Origin: Polaromonas sp. | Lineage (GTDB): Bacteria; Pseudomonadota; Gammaproteobacteria; Burkholderiales; Burkholderiaceae_C | DNA: 47,345 nucleotides | Reading direction: 5' to 3' | Assembly (NCBI RefSeq): GCF_013817205.1 | Contig: NZ_JACDDD010000023.1 | Span: forward strand, 1 to 47,345 | Part shown: one piece after another, positions 40,330-47,345 of the stretch | Numbering within the stretch: the stretch's first letter is position 1 | How the letters are laid out: every line of letters begins with the position of its first letter | The notes under the pieces: generated by a model | The model's database searches: none | Told to the model about the DNA's origin: nothing | Seen by the model: only the letters and a program-made list of their open reading frames with translations | Position numbers and translations under genes: made by a program

Positions 40330-41931
40330 TTAGTGACCCACCTGGTTGAGCGCATTCAACAGCGTGGCCACTGACTCGTAGCGCTTGGCGGGGTCCTTGG
40401 CCATCATCTTTTCCAGTATTGGCTGTAGCATGCGGTGCGCCGAAGGCAGCAATGGCACCGGCGCGTCCACATGAAGCTGCAGCAGCTCGTGCGCCGTGGC
40501 CGCGGTGTATGGCTTCTTGCCTGTGAGCATCTCGAAGGCCAGCACGCCCAGACTGTAAATGTCGCAGCGTTGGTCGACGTTGCGGCCCAGGACCTGCTCG
40601 GGGCTGAGGTAGTAAGGGGTTCCGACAATCTCGTTGGCCCCGGTATCTGTGATCTCCATGGAGACCTGCTTGGCGATGCCGAAGTCCGCGATCGCGACGA
40701 TCCCGTCGTCGCGCATCATCACGTTGTCGGGTTTGAGGTCGCGGTGCACGATACCCACTTGATGGATGACTTCCAGCCCGGCGGCAATCTGCCGCAAGTA
40801 ATACAACGCCACGCCCGGGTCCAAGGCCCTGCGCATACGACTGCGCAGATCGCCCAGCGGGAAATACTCCATGGCGATATAAGCATTGCCGACACAGAAG
40901 TCCTGCCGGAAGATACGCGCCACATTCGGGTGATCGATCTGCGCCAACAACGCAAATTCCTGCATGAATCGCTGCAGGTCAGCCATGCCCTGCGCACTGT
41001 TAAGCCGCAGGACCTTAAGCACCTGAGGTTCGTGTCCGTGACTTGGCTGGGCCAGGAATACGGACGCAACACCGCCTTCGCCTATCTTGCGCAACAGGCG
41101 ATAACCTTCGATCAACAGGTGGCCGGCGTATTGCTGCCCTGCAGAGCTGGATGGCTGCGTGACTTTGGCGGCAGCCCGGGCCAACAGCTGGTTCTGGCGA
41201 AGCGACTCGCGCAGCGACTCGTAGTGGCTGGGCGGAGTGGCCGAACCTCTGCGCGGCACCAGGCCCGAGATCTCGACGATGTCCAGAAATCCATCGTCCG
41301 GTAGACCCAGGGTGCCGATGCGACCAGCGTCCACGCGGGTGCCGGCCGCCAGCCGGGTAGGGCCCGACGTGGCGAGATTCCAGTTCAAATCAGCAGCGGC
41401 AACCTCCAGAAGGCGTGCGATTTCCACCGCCTCGCCCATGGCGTGCACCATACCCTCGCTGTTGGTGGAGCGAGGTTTGACTTCACCCGCGCCGAGGTGC
41501 ACGCCGATGGCCACGCACAGTGGTGGAAGGCCGGCTGACTGGGGCCGGGCTGCGACGCGGCTCGACAGTTGTACACATTCATGGACCGTGAGAATGGCAG
41601 CGTGCAACGCCCGCTTGGCGTGCGTCGGGATGCGGTCTTGCGTTTTGTGCGTGAACGCGCATAAAACTGAGTCCGGCCGCCGCTGTGCGATCTGGCCCCC
41701 CAACTCCAGGACGGCGGCCGACAAGATGCGCCGGACATCGTTCACGAAAGAGGTAAGTTCTGTACCCTCCATGGTCTGACAGGTTGCTGTGAAGTTGTGC
41801 AAACGTGCATACAGGAAGGTGGATATATCCGCAGGCGGTGCGACCGGCTCGCTCTGCCCGGGCAACTCCAGGGGCGAGGCCTCGGTCGGCGGGAAATGCT
41901 CATTGGCTTCGGGCATTGACTCGAAATGCAT
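40330..41931 (-). CDS. Ser/Thr kinase with degenerate nucleotidyl-cyclase-like N-terminal domain
   Basis: ATG 41931 (MHFESMPEANEHFPPTEASP) gives 533 residues; a longer frame to 42033 has no supporting start signal. Residues ~30-220 look like a class III cyclase homology domain (FLYARLHNFTATCQTMEGTE, GGQIAQRRPDSVLCAFTHK, VAIGVHLGAGEVKPR), but the first metal aspartate is replaced (YARLHNF for the usual FADIxGF), so it is probably a non-catalytic sensor. The kinase follows (~265-533): IGEGGVASVFLAQ, VLKVLRL, IVHRDLKPDNVMMRDDG, IADFGIAKQ, GTPYYLSPEQV. It is the first gene of the chemosensory operon. Confidence 0.88.
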   Translation of the reverse strand: MHFESMPEANEHFPPTEASPLELPGQSEPVAPPADISTFLYARLHNFTATCQTMEGTELTSFVNDVRRILSAAVLELGGQIAQRRPDSVLCAFTHKTQDRIPTHAKRALHAAILTVHECVQLSSRVAARPQSAGLPPLCVAIGVHLGAGEVKPRSTNSEGMVHAMGEAVEIARLLEVAAADLNWNLATSGPTRLAAGTRVDAGRIGTLGLPDDGFLDIVEISGLVPRRGSATPPSHYESLRESLRQNQLLARAAAKVTQPSSSAGQQYAGHLLIEGYRLLRKIGEGGVASVFLAQPSHGHEPQVLKVLRLNSAQGMADLQRFMQEFALLAQIDHPNVARIFRQDFCVGNAYIAMEYFPLGDLRSRMRRALDPGVALYYLRQIAAGLEVIHQVGIVHRDLKPDNVMMRDDGIVAIADFGIAKQVSMEITDTGANEIVGTPYYLSPEQVLGRNVDQRCDIYSLGVLAFEMLTGKKPYTAATAHELLQLHVDAPVPLLPSAHRMLQPILEKMMAKDPAKRYESVATLLNALNQVGH

Positions 41932-42068
41932 GGCGGCTAGTAGAGCGGTCGGGAAATGGCTAAACAAGCTGAAAGTGACTGACGCGCGCGCGGAGCGAAG
42001 CGCAAACCGCAGGGAAGGCAGGGCCCACTCCAAAGGCTCTCCGCGCCGTCAGGATTGCGAAGAGGCGC

Positions 42069-42119
42069 TTTCCAGTCTCGACACTGTCTAGTGGCAGAGG
42101 TCGGCTCTGAGACTGGAAA
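42069..42119. repeat. Inverted repeat in the intergenic region
   Basis: TTTCCAGTCTC and GAGACTGGAAA are exact 11-base arms separated by 29 bp. It could be a regulatory site or hairpin for the kinase-chemosensory operon starting 140 bp away; no transposase is attached. Confidence 0.65.
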
Positions 42120-42603
42120 CTTGTGTGCATTAACGGTTGACAGTTTTTGGTGCATTTGGGTAACGTATCGCAAGAAAAGACACGTTCGGTTACATACTAT
42201 AAGCGTGATGCTTCAGATTTCCTTCCGTTCTTACGGTAATTCTTCACGATCAGGCAATGCAAGGCTATACCGATGCGGCAGATCCACACTTTAATAACGC
42301 CCATCGTGATAATGCTCTTTTACCCTGTTTGAGATAAATAGGCCAGCCATTGACGCGGCATCACATCATCGCCAGGAGACGGCGATGCAAGGATATGGTT
42401 GCTTTCGCGCACGCTCAAGATTCCCGGAAAGAGGCAGTGGAATCGGAGTTACAGCTAAGAGTCCGGGCGTCAGAAGGCGTAGAAGCGAAAAATGGACCGG
42501 CGCGGCGCATTGCAGCCGACCTTCCTTCTGTCGCCCAGGTTCATAGGAACGGGACTGCCAAAAACGCCTTCAACATGTTGCAGACGGAAATACAATACAG
42601 GCA

Positions 42604-42619
42604 CTGTGTATTTATCCAG
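42604..42619 (+). promoter_or_regulatory. Putative LexA (SOS) box
   Basis: CTGTGTATTTATCCAG has CTG-N10-CAG spacing and agrees with the proteobacterial LexA consensus at 13 of 16 positions. It lies 7 bp after a TACAAT -10-like box and about 90 bp before a DinG/XPD-type helicase gene, a typical SOS target. Confidence 0.5.
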
Positions 42620-42706
42620 ACCTTAACCAGTCCATACCGTAAGTGAAAGCCCTGCCATTTATTCAGCGCCGGAGGCAGTATTCCCCAAAGGGGCGCTTTT
42701 ACCAAC

Positions 42707-45028
42707 ATGGCTGAGGCGTATGTGGTCGCCGTGCGCGCTTTGTGCGACTTCACCGCCAAGCACGGTGACCTTGATTTGCGCTTCACCCCCTCGCCATCGG
42801 CCATTGAAGGCATGGCCGGCCACCGCATGGTGGCGATGCGGCGACCGCCGCACTACCAGACCGAAGTCAGCTTGAGTGGCGACTACCGCGACCTGCGGGT
42901 GCGCGGCCGCGCCGATGGCTACGACGCCGAGACTGGCCAGCTTGAAGAGGTCAAGACCTATCGCGGCAACCTGGACGCCATGCGCGAGAACCACCGGCAT
43001 CTGCACTGGGCCCAGCTCAAGGTTTATGGCCACCTGCTGTGCAGCCGCGATGGCCTGCAGCAGATCAAGCTGGCGCTGGTGTACTACAACGTTACCACTC
43101 AGGACGAGACGCTGCTGGTCGAGTCACACAGCGCGGACGAATTGCGCATTTTTTTTGAAGACCAGTGCGGGCGCTTTCTCGAATGGGCGCGCCGCGAGCT
43201 GGCGCACCGCGCTGCGCGCAACCAGGCGCTGGCGACATTGCCGTTTCCGCACGCGGCTTTTCGGCCCGGCCAGCGCGAGCTGGCTGAGGCGGTCTACAAG
43301 GCGGCCAGCAGCGGCCGCTGCCTGATGGCGCAGGCGCCGACCGGCATCGGCAAGACCATTGGCACGGTTTTCCCTTTGCTCAGGGCCTGCCCGACGCAGC
43401 AACTTGACAAGATGTTTTTTCTCGCTGCCAAGACACCGGGCCGGCAACTGGCGCTGGATGCGCTGGCGCTGATCAAGGCCACTGCGCCGGGCTTGCCGCT
43501 GCGGGTGCTGGAGCTGGTGGCGCGCAGCAAGGCCTGTGAACACCCGGACAAGGCCTGCCACGGCGAGTCCTGCCCACTGGCCCAGGGCTTTTATGATCGC
43601 CTGCCGGCAGCGCGCGAGGCAGCGGTGGATGTCGCCGCCGCCCGCCCAGGCCCGCTCGACAAAAATACCCTGCGCGAGGTGGCGCTGGCGCACAAGGTCT
43701 GCCCCTACTACCTGAGCCAGGACCTGCTGCACTGGAGCGACGTGGTGGTGGGCGACTACAACTACTACTTCGACGTCAACGCCATGCTGCATGCCCAGGC
43801 CCAGGCGGGGCAGTGGCGGGTTGCCGTGCTGGTGGACGAGGCGCACAACCTGGTTGAGCGTGCGCGCAAGATGTATTCGGCCGAGCTGGCCCCCGCCCAA
43901 CTGGCGGTGGCGCGGCAGGCGGCACCTCCGGAGATCCGCAAGGTGCTGGACGGCCTGGGCCGGAGCTGGCGCGCGCTGCACCGGGACCAGACAGAAGATT
44001 ACCAAGTGTATGAGGAGGTGCCGCAGGATTTTCGGGGCGCATTGCAGCAGACGGCCAGCGCCATCCTGGATCACCTGGCCGAACACCCTTCAGGTATAGC
44101 CGCTCCCTTGCAGGACTTTTTCTTTGAGGTGCTGCACTTTTCGCGCATGGCCGAGTTGTTGGGCGCCCATTCATTGTTCGACATCACCTTGGGCGAGGGC
44201 GGCGCACTGCTGTGCCTGCGCAACGTGGTGCCCGCACCATTCCTCGCGCCACGCTTTGCCGCCGCGCGCTCGGCGGCGCTGTTTTCGGCCACGCTGAGCC
44301 CGGCCAACTTCTACAGCGACCTGCTAGGCCTGCCGGAGGACACCGCCTGGATCGATGTGGCCTCGCCCTTCAAAGCCGAGCAGCTGGCGGTGCGGGTGGT
44401 GGATGACGTGTCCACGCGTTTTCACCATCGCGGCCACTCACTGCTGCCGATGGTGGAGCTGATGGCCGCGCAGTACAGGACGGCACCCGGCAACTACCTG
44501 AGTTTTGTCAGCAGTTTCGACTATCTGCAGCAAGTGCTGGCGCTGTTCAGCGCGCGTTATCCCGAGATACCCGTTTGGGCGCAGTCGCGCGGCATGGAAG
44601 AAAGCGCGAAGAAGGCGTTTCTCGACCACTTCACGGTGGTATCCGGCGGCATCGGTTTTGCCGTGCTCGGCGGCGCATTTGCAGAAGGCATTGACCTGCC
44701 TGGCAAACGCCTGATCGGCGCCTTCATCGCCACCCTGGGCCTGCCGCAGATCAACCCGGTCAACGAGCAGATCAAAGCGCGCATGGAAACCAGCTTCGGC
44801 CGCGGCTACGACTACACCTATCTGTACCCCGGGCTGCAGAAGGTGGTGCAGGCGGCGGGGCGGGTGATACGCACCGAGTCGGACAGCGGCGTGGTCTACC
44901 TGATCGATGACAGGTATGCGGCGCCTGAAGTGCAGCAGCTTTTTCCCGGGTGGTGGAAAGTGGAGCGGCTGCGGGCGCGTCTGCCCTGTGCGCCCGTGAA
45001 GCGGCCCTCCATCGATCTTGTAGGCTGA
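42707..45028 (+). CDS. DinG/XPD-like ATP-dependent DNA helicase with N-terminal PD-(D/E)XK nuclease domain
   Basis: 773 residues. The N-terminal ~150 residues contain a nuclease-like core, LRVRGRADGYDAETGQLEEV followed by KTYRG (D...EVK). Helicase motifs: Walker A MAQAPTGIGKTIGTVFPLL, four cysteines in the iron-sulfur region (KACEHPDKACHGESC and KVCPYYLSQDL), DEAH box VLVDEAHNLVERARK, then LFSATLSPANF, GGAFAEGIDLPGKRL and QAAGRVIRTESDSGVVYLID. XPD/DinG enzymes are 5'-3' helicases acting in repair. The nuclease-helicase combination suggests processing of branched or damaged DNA. An SOS box upstream supports a repair role. ATG 42707 has no good ribosome site. Confidence 0.9.
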   Translation: MAEAYVVAVRALCDFTAKHGDLDLRFTPSPSAIEGMAGHRMVAMRRPPHYQTEVSLSGDYRDLRVRGRADGYDAETGQLEEVKTYRGNLDAMRENHRHLHWAQLKVYGHLLCSRDGLQQIKLALVYYNVTTQDETLLVESHSADELRIFFEDQCGRFLEWARRELAHRAARNQALATLPFPHAAFRPGQRELAEAVYKAASSGRCLMAQAPTGIGKTIGTVFPLLRACPTQQLDKMFFLAAKTPGRQLALDALALIKATAPGLPLRVLELVARSKACEHPDKACHGESCPLAQGFYDRLPAAREAAVDVAAARPGPLDKNTLREVALAHKVCPYYLSQDLLHWSDVVVGDYNYYFDVNAMLHAQAQAGQWRVAVLVDEAHNLVERARKMYSAELAPAQLAVARQAAPPEIRKVLDGLGRSWRALHRDQTEDYQVYEEVPQDFRGALQQTASAILDHLAEHPSGIAAPLQDFFFEVLHFSRMAELLGAHSLFDITLGEGGALLCLRNVVPAPFLAPRFAAARSAALFSATLSPANFYSDLLGLPEDTAWIDVASPFKAEQLAVRVVDDVSTRFHHRGHSLLPMVELMAAQYRTAPGNYLSFVSSFDYLQQVLALFSARYPEIPVWAQSRGMEESAKKAFLDHFTVVSGGIGFAVLGGAFAEGIDLPGKRLIGAFIATLGLPQINPVNEQIKARMETSFGRGYDYTYLYPGLQKVVQAAGRVIRTESDSGVVYLIDDRYAAPEVQQLFPGWWKVERLRARLPCAPVKRPSIDLVG

Positions 45029-45121
45029 ATCAATGAAATTCACCGTCACTCGTCGGCCCCTCGCCGCGCCATGCGGCGTTGCTGCTGCGCTCTTGTTGCG
45101 CTTCTTGTGAGCGAGATCGCC

Positions 45122-45168
45122 TTCCAGCCCTTGCTCCATAAGCACAAGCAGCTATAAATACGATAGCG
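45122..45168 (-). repeat. R1 dispersed repeat, intergenic copy h
   Basis: Minus-strand reading: CGCTATCGTATTTATAGCTG, then CTTGTGCTTATGGAGCAAGG and GCTGGAA. It lies 12 bp downstream of the nth stop, between convergent genes, and lacks the TTTGATGCATA tail. Confidence 0.7.
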
Positions 45169-45180
45169 CCTGGGGGCTGG

Positions 45181-45822
45181 TTATGCCGGCACGGGCGTCT
45201 TCGGTGTGTAGTCGCAATACGGCGCCACCGCGCATTGCCAGCACATGGGCTTGCGCGCCACACACACATAACGGCCATGCAGGATCAGCCAGTGGTGCGC
45301 GTCCACCAGGTATTCGGGCGGGATGCGTTTGAGCAGCTTCAGCTCAACTTCCAGCGGCGTTTTGCCCGGTGCCAGGCCGGTGCGGTTGCCCAGGCGGAAG
45401 ATGTGGGTGTCCACCGCCATGGTGGCTTCGCCGAAGGCTGAGTTAAGCACCACATTGGCGGTCTTGCGGCCCACGCCGGGCAGCGCCTCCAGCGCCTCGC
45501 GGCTGTGCGGCACCACGCTGTGGTGTTGCTCGACCAGCATGCGGCAGGTTTCCATCAGGTGTTTGGCCTTGCTGCGGTACAGGCCTATGGTCTTGATGTA
45601 GCCCTCCAGGCCCTCAATACCAAGATCAAGAATCTTCTGCGGCGTGTTGGCCACTGCAAACAGCTTGCGTGTGGCCTTGTTCACACTCACGTCGGTGGCT
45701 TGTGCGCTCAGCAGCACGGCGGCCAGCAGCTCAAACACGCTGGTGTATTCCAGCTCGGTCACCGGCATGGGGTTGGCGGCTTTCAGCGTGGCAAAAAACG
45801 GGGCAATGTCGGTGGTTTTCAT
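45181..45822 (-). CDS. nth: Endonuclease III (DNA glycosylase/AP lyase)
   Basis: 213 residues, the usual size. ELLAAVLLSAQATDVSVNKA is the start of the helical core; ALPGVGRKTANVVLNSAFGE gives the helix-hairpin-helix and catalytic lysine, AVDTHIFRLGNRTGL the aspartate. The iron-sulfur cluster ligands follow as CVARKPMCWQCAVAPYC (C-X6-C-X2-C-X5-C). It removes oxidised pyrimidines. Its start overlaps the hipA stop by ATGA, an unusual partnership that could couple nth translation to hipA. Confidence 0.96.
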   Translation of the reverse strand: MKTTDIAPFFATLKAANPMPVTELEYTSVFELLAAVLLSAQATDVSVNKATRKLFAVANTPQKILDLGIEGLEGYIKTIGLYRSKAKHLMETCRMLVEQHHSVVPHSREALEALPGVGRKTANVVLNSAFGEATMAVDTHIFRLGNRTGLAPGKTPLEVELKLLKRIPPEYLVDAHHWLILHGRYVCVARKPMCWQCAVAPYCDYTPKTPVPA

Positions 45823-47176
45823 GGAAGCTCTGCAATAATTTTTTCAGCTTGGGCTAGCATGCCTCGGCGTATGGGGGTAAACACCCGCGAAGGAAAGCCG
45901 GGTGGCAACTCCGCCTCTACCCGCTCCAGCGCGTCAGGCACCTGCAGCACCAGCGCCACCATGTGGTCAAAGGCGTCAGGCACGCCGCTTTGCAGCGCCA
46001 GTTCTTGCCAGTGGCGGGTGCGAATCTCGTGCAAGTGGTCGTGCGTGTTTTTGCTACGCAGGGCCATGGCTAGTTTGGCGCGCCGCGGGCTGAGCTGGTT
46101 ATCGCCGTTGCCCATGATGGGCCAGACCGACAGCACGTCATACAGTGGCGTCATGTGAAAGCCACCGCCACGCTCCAGAAAGATCGAGAAGTTTTTGGCA
46201 TGCCCGTCTGTGGCGGCCATCAGCCAGAAGGCGAGCTGCGCTTTGACGAAGGTCAGGCGGTCTTCGTTGGCACGGCTGCTGATTTCAAGCTGGCGAAGAA
46301 TTGCGCGTAGGCCCGGGCCGCCTTCCGACTCGTACTTGCGCTCCCCGGATACGCCCAATGTCTGGCAAAAATCTTCCTGCGGCAGGCGCGCCAGCCACTC
46401 TTTGCCGGTTGGCGGAGACTGAAGCGCCCGGTCGAACCATTCAACCACCAGCACCTTGCGTTTGCCAAAAACCGCCGGCTCACATTTGGCCACGGGCATA
46501 CCGAGTGCCGCAAGGAGGCGGGCACACAGCCATTCGTTTTCTACAGAGTCGCTCATGTCCGCCCGCATGTTGCCCACAAGGTCGAGCGGGAGCTTGAAGA
46601 TGTGTGTGGTGGGCGTAGAACCCAGCGGACGCCTCCATTGACCTGCATGCCAGAGCAGGGCGGTTTTTTCCTGGGCGCCAGCGATCGAAATTCGAAAATC
46701 ATCAGCCTCCAGCATGCCAATGACGCGTCCCCCCGTCACTGCCGAATTGATGGCGCGCTCGACTCCAGCTTCGTCCAGCGGTTCGGATTCAATGCGGTCA
46801 ATACCTGCGGGGTCTTCGCCCAGCGGCAACAGCTGCACAGCGCCCACGCAATCGCGGCCTATGGCGGCAAGCAGGGCAAAGGTGTCGGTGCTTCCGGTGG
46901 TGAATTTATCCCGCAGGCGCCGGCGGATGGTGTCGCTGTCTGGCAGCAGATTGTCAAAAAAAAAAGAACCACATTTCCGCGGTGCGGCACGTTGTCGGGC
47001 GTCAGGGGCAGCGACAGCGACAGCGGCCGCCCCGCGGGTGACGCAGGCCAGCTTTCGGCGTACTGGAACCGGTGCTCTCCGTCGATGACGGACCAGGTGC
47101 CAACGCGCTCTCCGTTGGTCCACACAGCCAGCATGCTGTCTTGCGGCTTGGTCCGCGGGCGGCGCGGCGTCACCAC
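45819..47176 (-). pseudogene. hipA: HipA-family kinase, frame broken at a homopolymer
   Basis: The N-terminal part reads from GTG 47176 (or ATG 47134): MLAVWTNGERVGTWSVIDGE, PLSLSLPLTPDNVPHRGNVV. The rest reads in another frame: FFFDNLLPDSDTIRRRLRDK, ISIAGAQEKTALLWHAGQWR, THIFKLP, KCEPAVFGKRKVLVVEWFDR, LMAATDGHAKNFSIFLERGG (catalytic Asp) and MTPLYDVLSVWPI. Both parts are good HipA sequence; the frames meet at a run of ten T (46956-46965, minus strand). Eight or eleven T would restore one frame. HipA is the kinase toxin of hipBA modules, phosphorylating GltX or other targets. No hipB is found upstream, where an IS end lies instead. It may be phase-variable, dead, or a sequencing error. Confidence 0.85.
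46956..46965 (-). repeat. Ten-base T homopolymer at the hipA frame break
   Basis: Ten T on the coding strand between GTGGTTC and GACAATCTG. With this length the N-terminal frame reads on into LFFLTICC, not the HipA continuation FFFDNLLPDS. A change of +1 or -2 restores it, as expected of a slipped-strand switch. Confidence 0.85.
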
Positions 47177-47232
47177 GTGGGCCCTGGCTCAGACACTTTA
47201 TATTTGGGCGGCTCGTCAATCATCAGTCTGTC

Positions 47233-47345
47233 TGAATCGCCCCGGGTTTCATGGAGGCTGTTTGGTTTAAGTCATGCCTCCACCGTGGAGGCTTGACTGG
47301 CGAGTTGCCGGTAGTAGTTTGCCTCAGCTTCTGCCGGAGGTATAT
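47233..47345 (-). mobile_element. End of an IS3-type insertion sequence (continues beyond the window)
   Basis: TGAATCGCCCCGGGTTTCAT at 47233-47252 resembles the terminal inverted repeat TGAACCGCCCCGG(G)TTT of IS3-family elements, and the adjoining minus-strand sequence is a transposase C-terminus. The element lies 57 bp upstream of the hipA start codon. Confidence 0.65.
47272..47345 (-). CDS. IS3-family transposase OrfB, C-terminal end (partial)
   Basis: The last 23 residues are visible (PPAEAEANYYRQLASQASTV, ending EA and TGA). The PAEAE..YY pattern is common at the end of IS3-group OrfB integrases. The rest lies outside the window. Confidence 0.6.
   Translation of the reverse strand, partial: IPPAEAEANYYRQLASQASTVEA

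Larger units (their letters stand above)
41932..42706 (+). other. Long intergenic region between the kinase operon and the helicase gene
   Basis: About 775 bp without a convincing gene. It holds an inverted repeat (42069-42119), an AT-richer middle (42120-42340) with a TTGACA hexamer at 42138, a TACAAT box (42591-42596) and a LexA-like site (42604-42619). Just before the helicase start a hairpin can form (AGCGCC 42665-42670 with GGCGCT 42692-42697, then TTTT), with GGAGG in its loop. Promoters for both divergent units must lie here; I see no RNA gene. Confidence 0.6.

Noticed and set aside
42665-42700. Hairpin before the helicase start as a plain terminator of an upstream gene
   Set aside because: No upstream plus-strand gene exists to terminate; it is recorded as a possible leader element instead.
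41932-42706. Possible hidden gene or mobile element in the 775 bp gap
   Set aside because: Short frames there lack ribosome sites and motifs, and no transposase or attachment-site pair is visible.

Overview
The window looks like a chromosomal segment of a GC-rich betaproteobacterium of the Burkholderiales, most likely Comamonadaceae (Rhodoferax/Polaromonas-like). This is inferred from the Bug-type binding protein, the SWIB protein with a lysine/alanine tail, the zapA-6S RNA arrangement, the riboswitch-led cobalamin operon and two short dispersed repeat families. No tool was run; all family calls rest on reading motifs.

Left part (1-12.3 kb): a small catabolic unit on the minus strand (TetR regulator, Bug binding protein, Gfo/Idh/MocA oxidoreductase, DUF993 protein) with two related palindromic operators. 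It is followed by an acetolactate-synthase-like ThDP enzyme, a SWIB/histone-like protein, an EamA exporter divergent from an Lrp-type regulator, a truncated rraA, an ArsR regulator divergent from an OsmC-P450-ABM set, and a TauE/SafE permease. Then come 6S RNA, zapA and a zapB-like coiled-coil gene.

Centre (13.0-31.2 kb): a cobalamin riboswitch leads about 18 kb of tightly packed genes, mostly joined by ATGA overlaps: btuB, cobB/cbiA, a cytoplasmic BtuF-like protein, cobU, btuF, btuC, btuD, cobO, bluB, a MotA/TolQ-like protein, a DUF2149 protein, a CobN-family giant, cobD/cbiB, cobC, cobQ and a two-TM ion channel. Corrin-ring genes, cobS/cobT chelatase partners and cobalamin synthase are absent here, so this is an uptake, salvage and nucleotide-loop operon. 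The most unusual part is the CobN homologue: it carries a signal peptide and a C-terminal membrane anchor, and it follows a TolQ-like/DUF2149 pair, suggesting an exported, proton-motive-force-linked tetrapyrrole chelatase or dechelatase.

Two short repeat families run through the window. R1 (about 65 bp, core AGCTGCTTGCGC) has eight copies, five of them inside reading frames of functional-looking genes (P450, CobU, BtuD, CobN, CobD), while two others supply the last codons and stop of a gene. R2 (CCCCCGAGGGGG core) has three copies, one adding about 28 residues inside CobQ and one forming the C-terminus of the BtuF-like protein. All coding copies keep the frame open.

Right part (31.4-47.3 kb): a minus-strand chemosensory operon (two Ser/Thr kinases, one with a cyclase-like N-terminus, a receiver protein, CheY, CheA, CheW, an MCP, CheR, CheD, CheB). 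After an AT-richer gap comes a possibly SOS-controlled DinG/XPD-type helicase with a nuclease domain, then nth overlapping a hipA that is out of frame at a 10-base homopolymer. The end of an IS3-type element lies where hipB would be expected.
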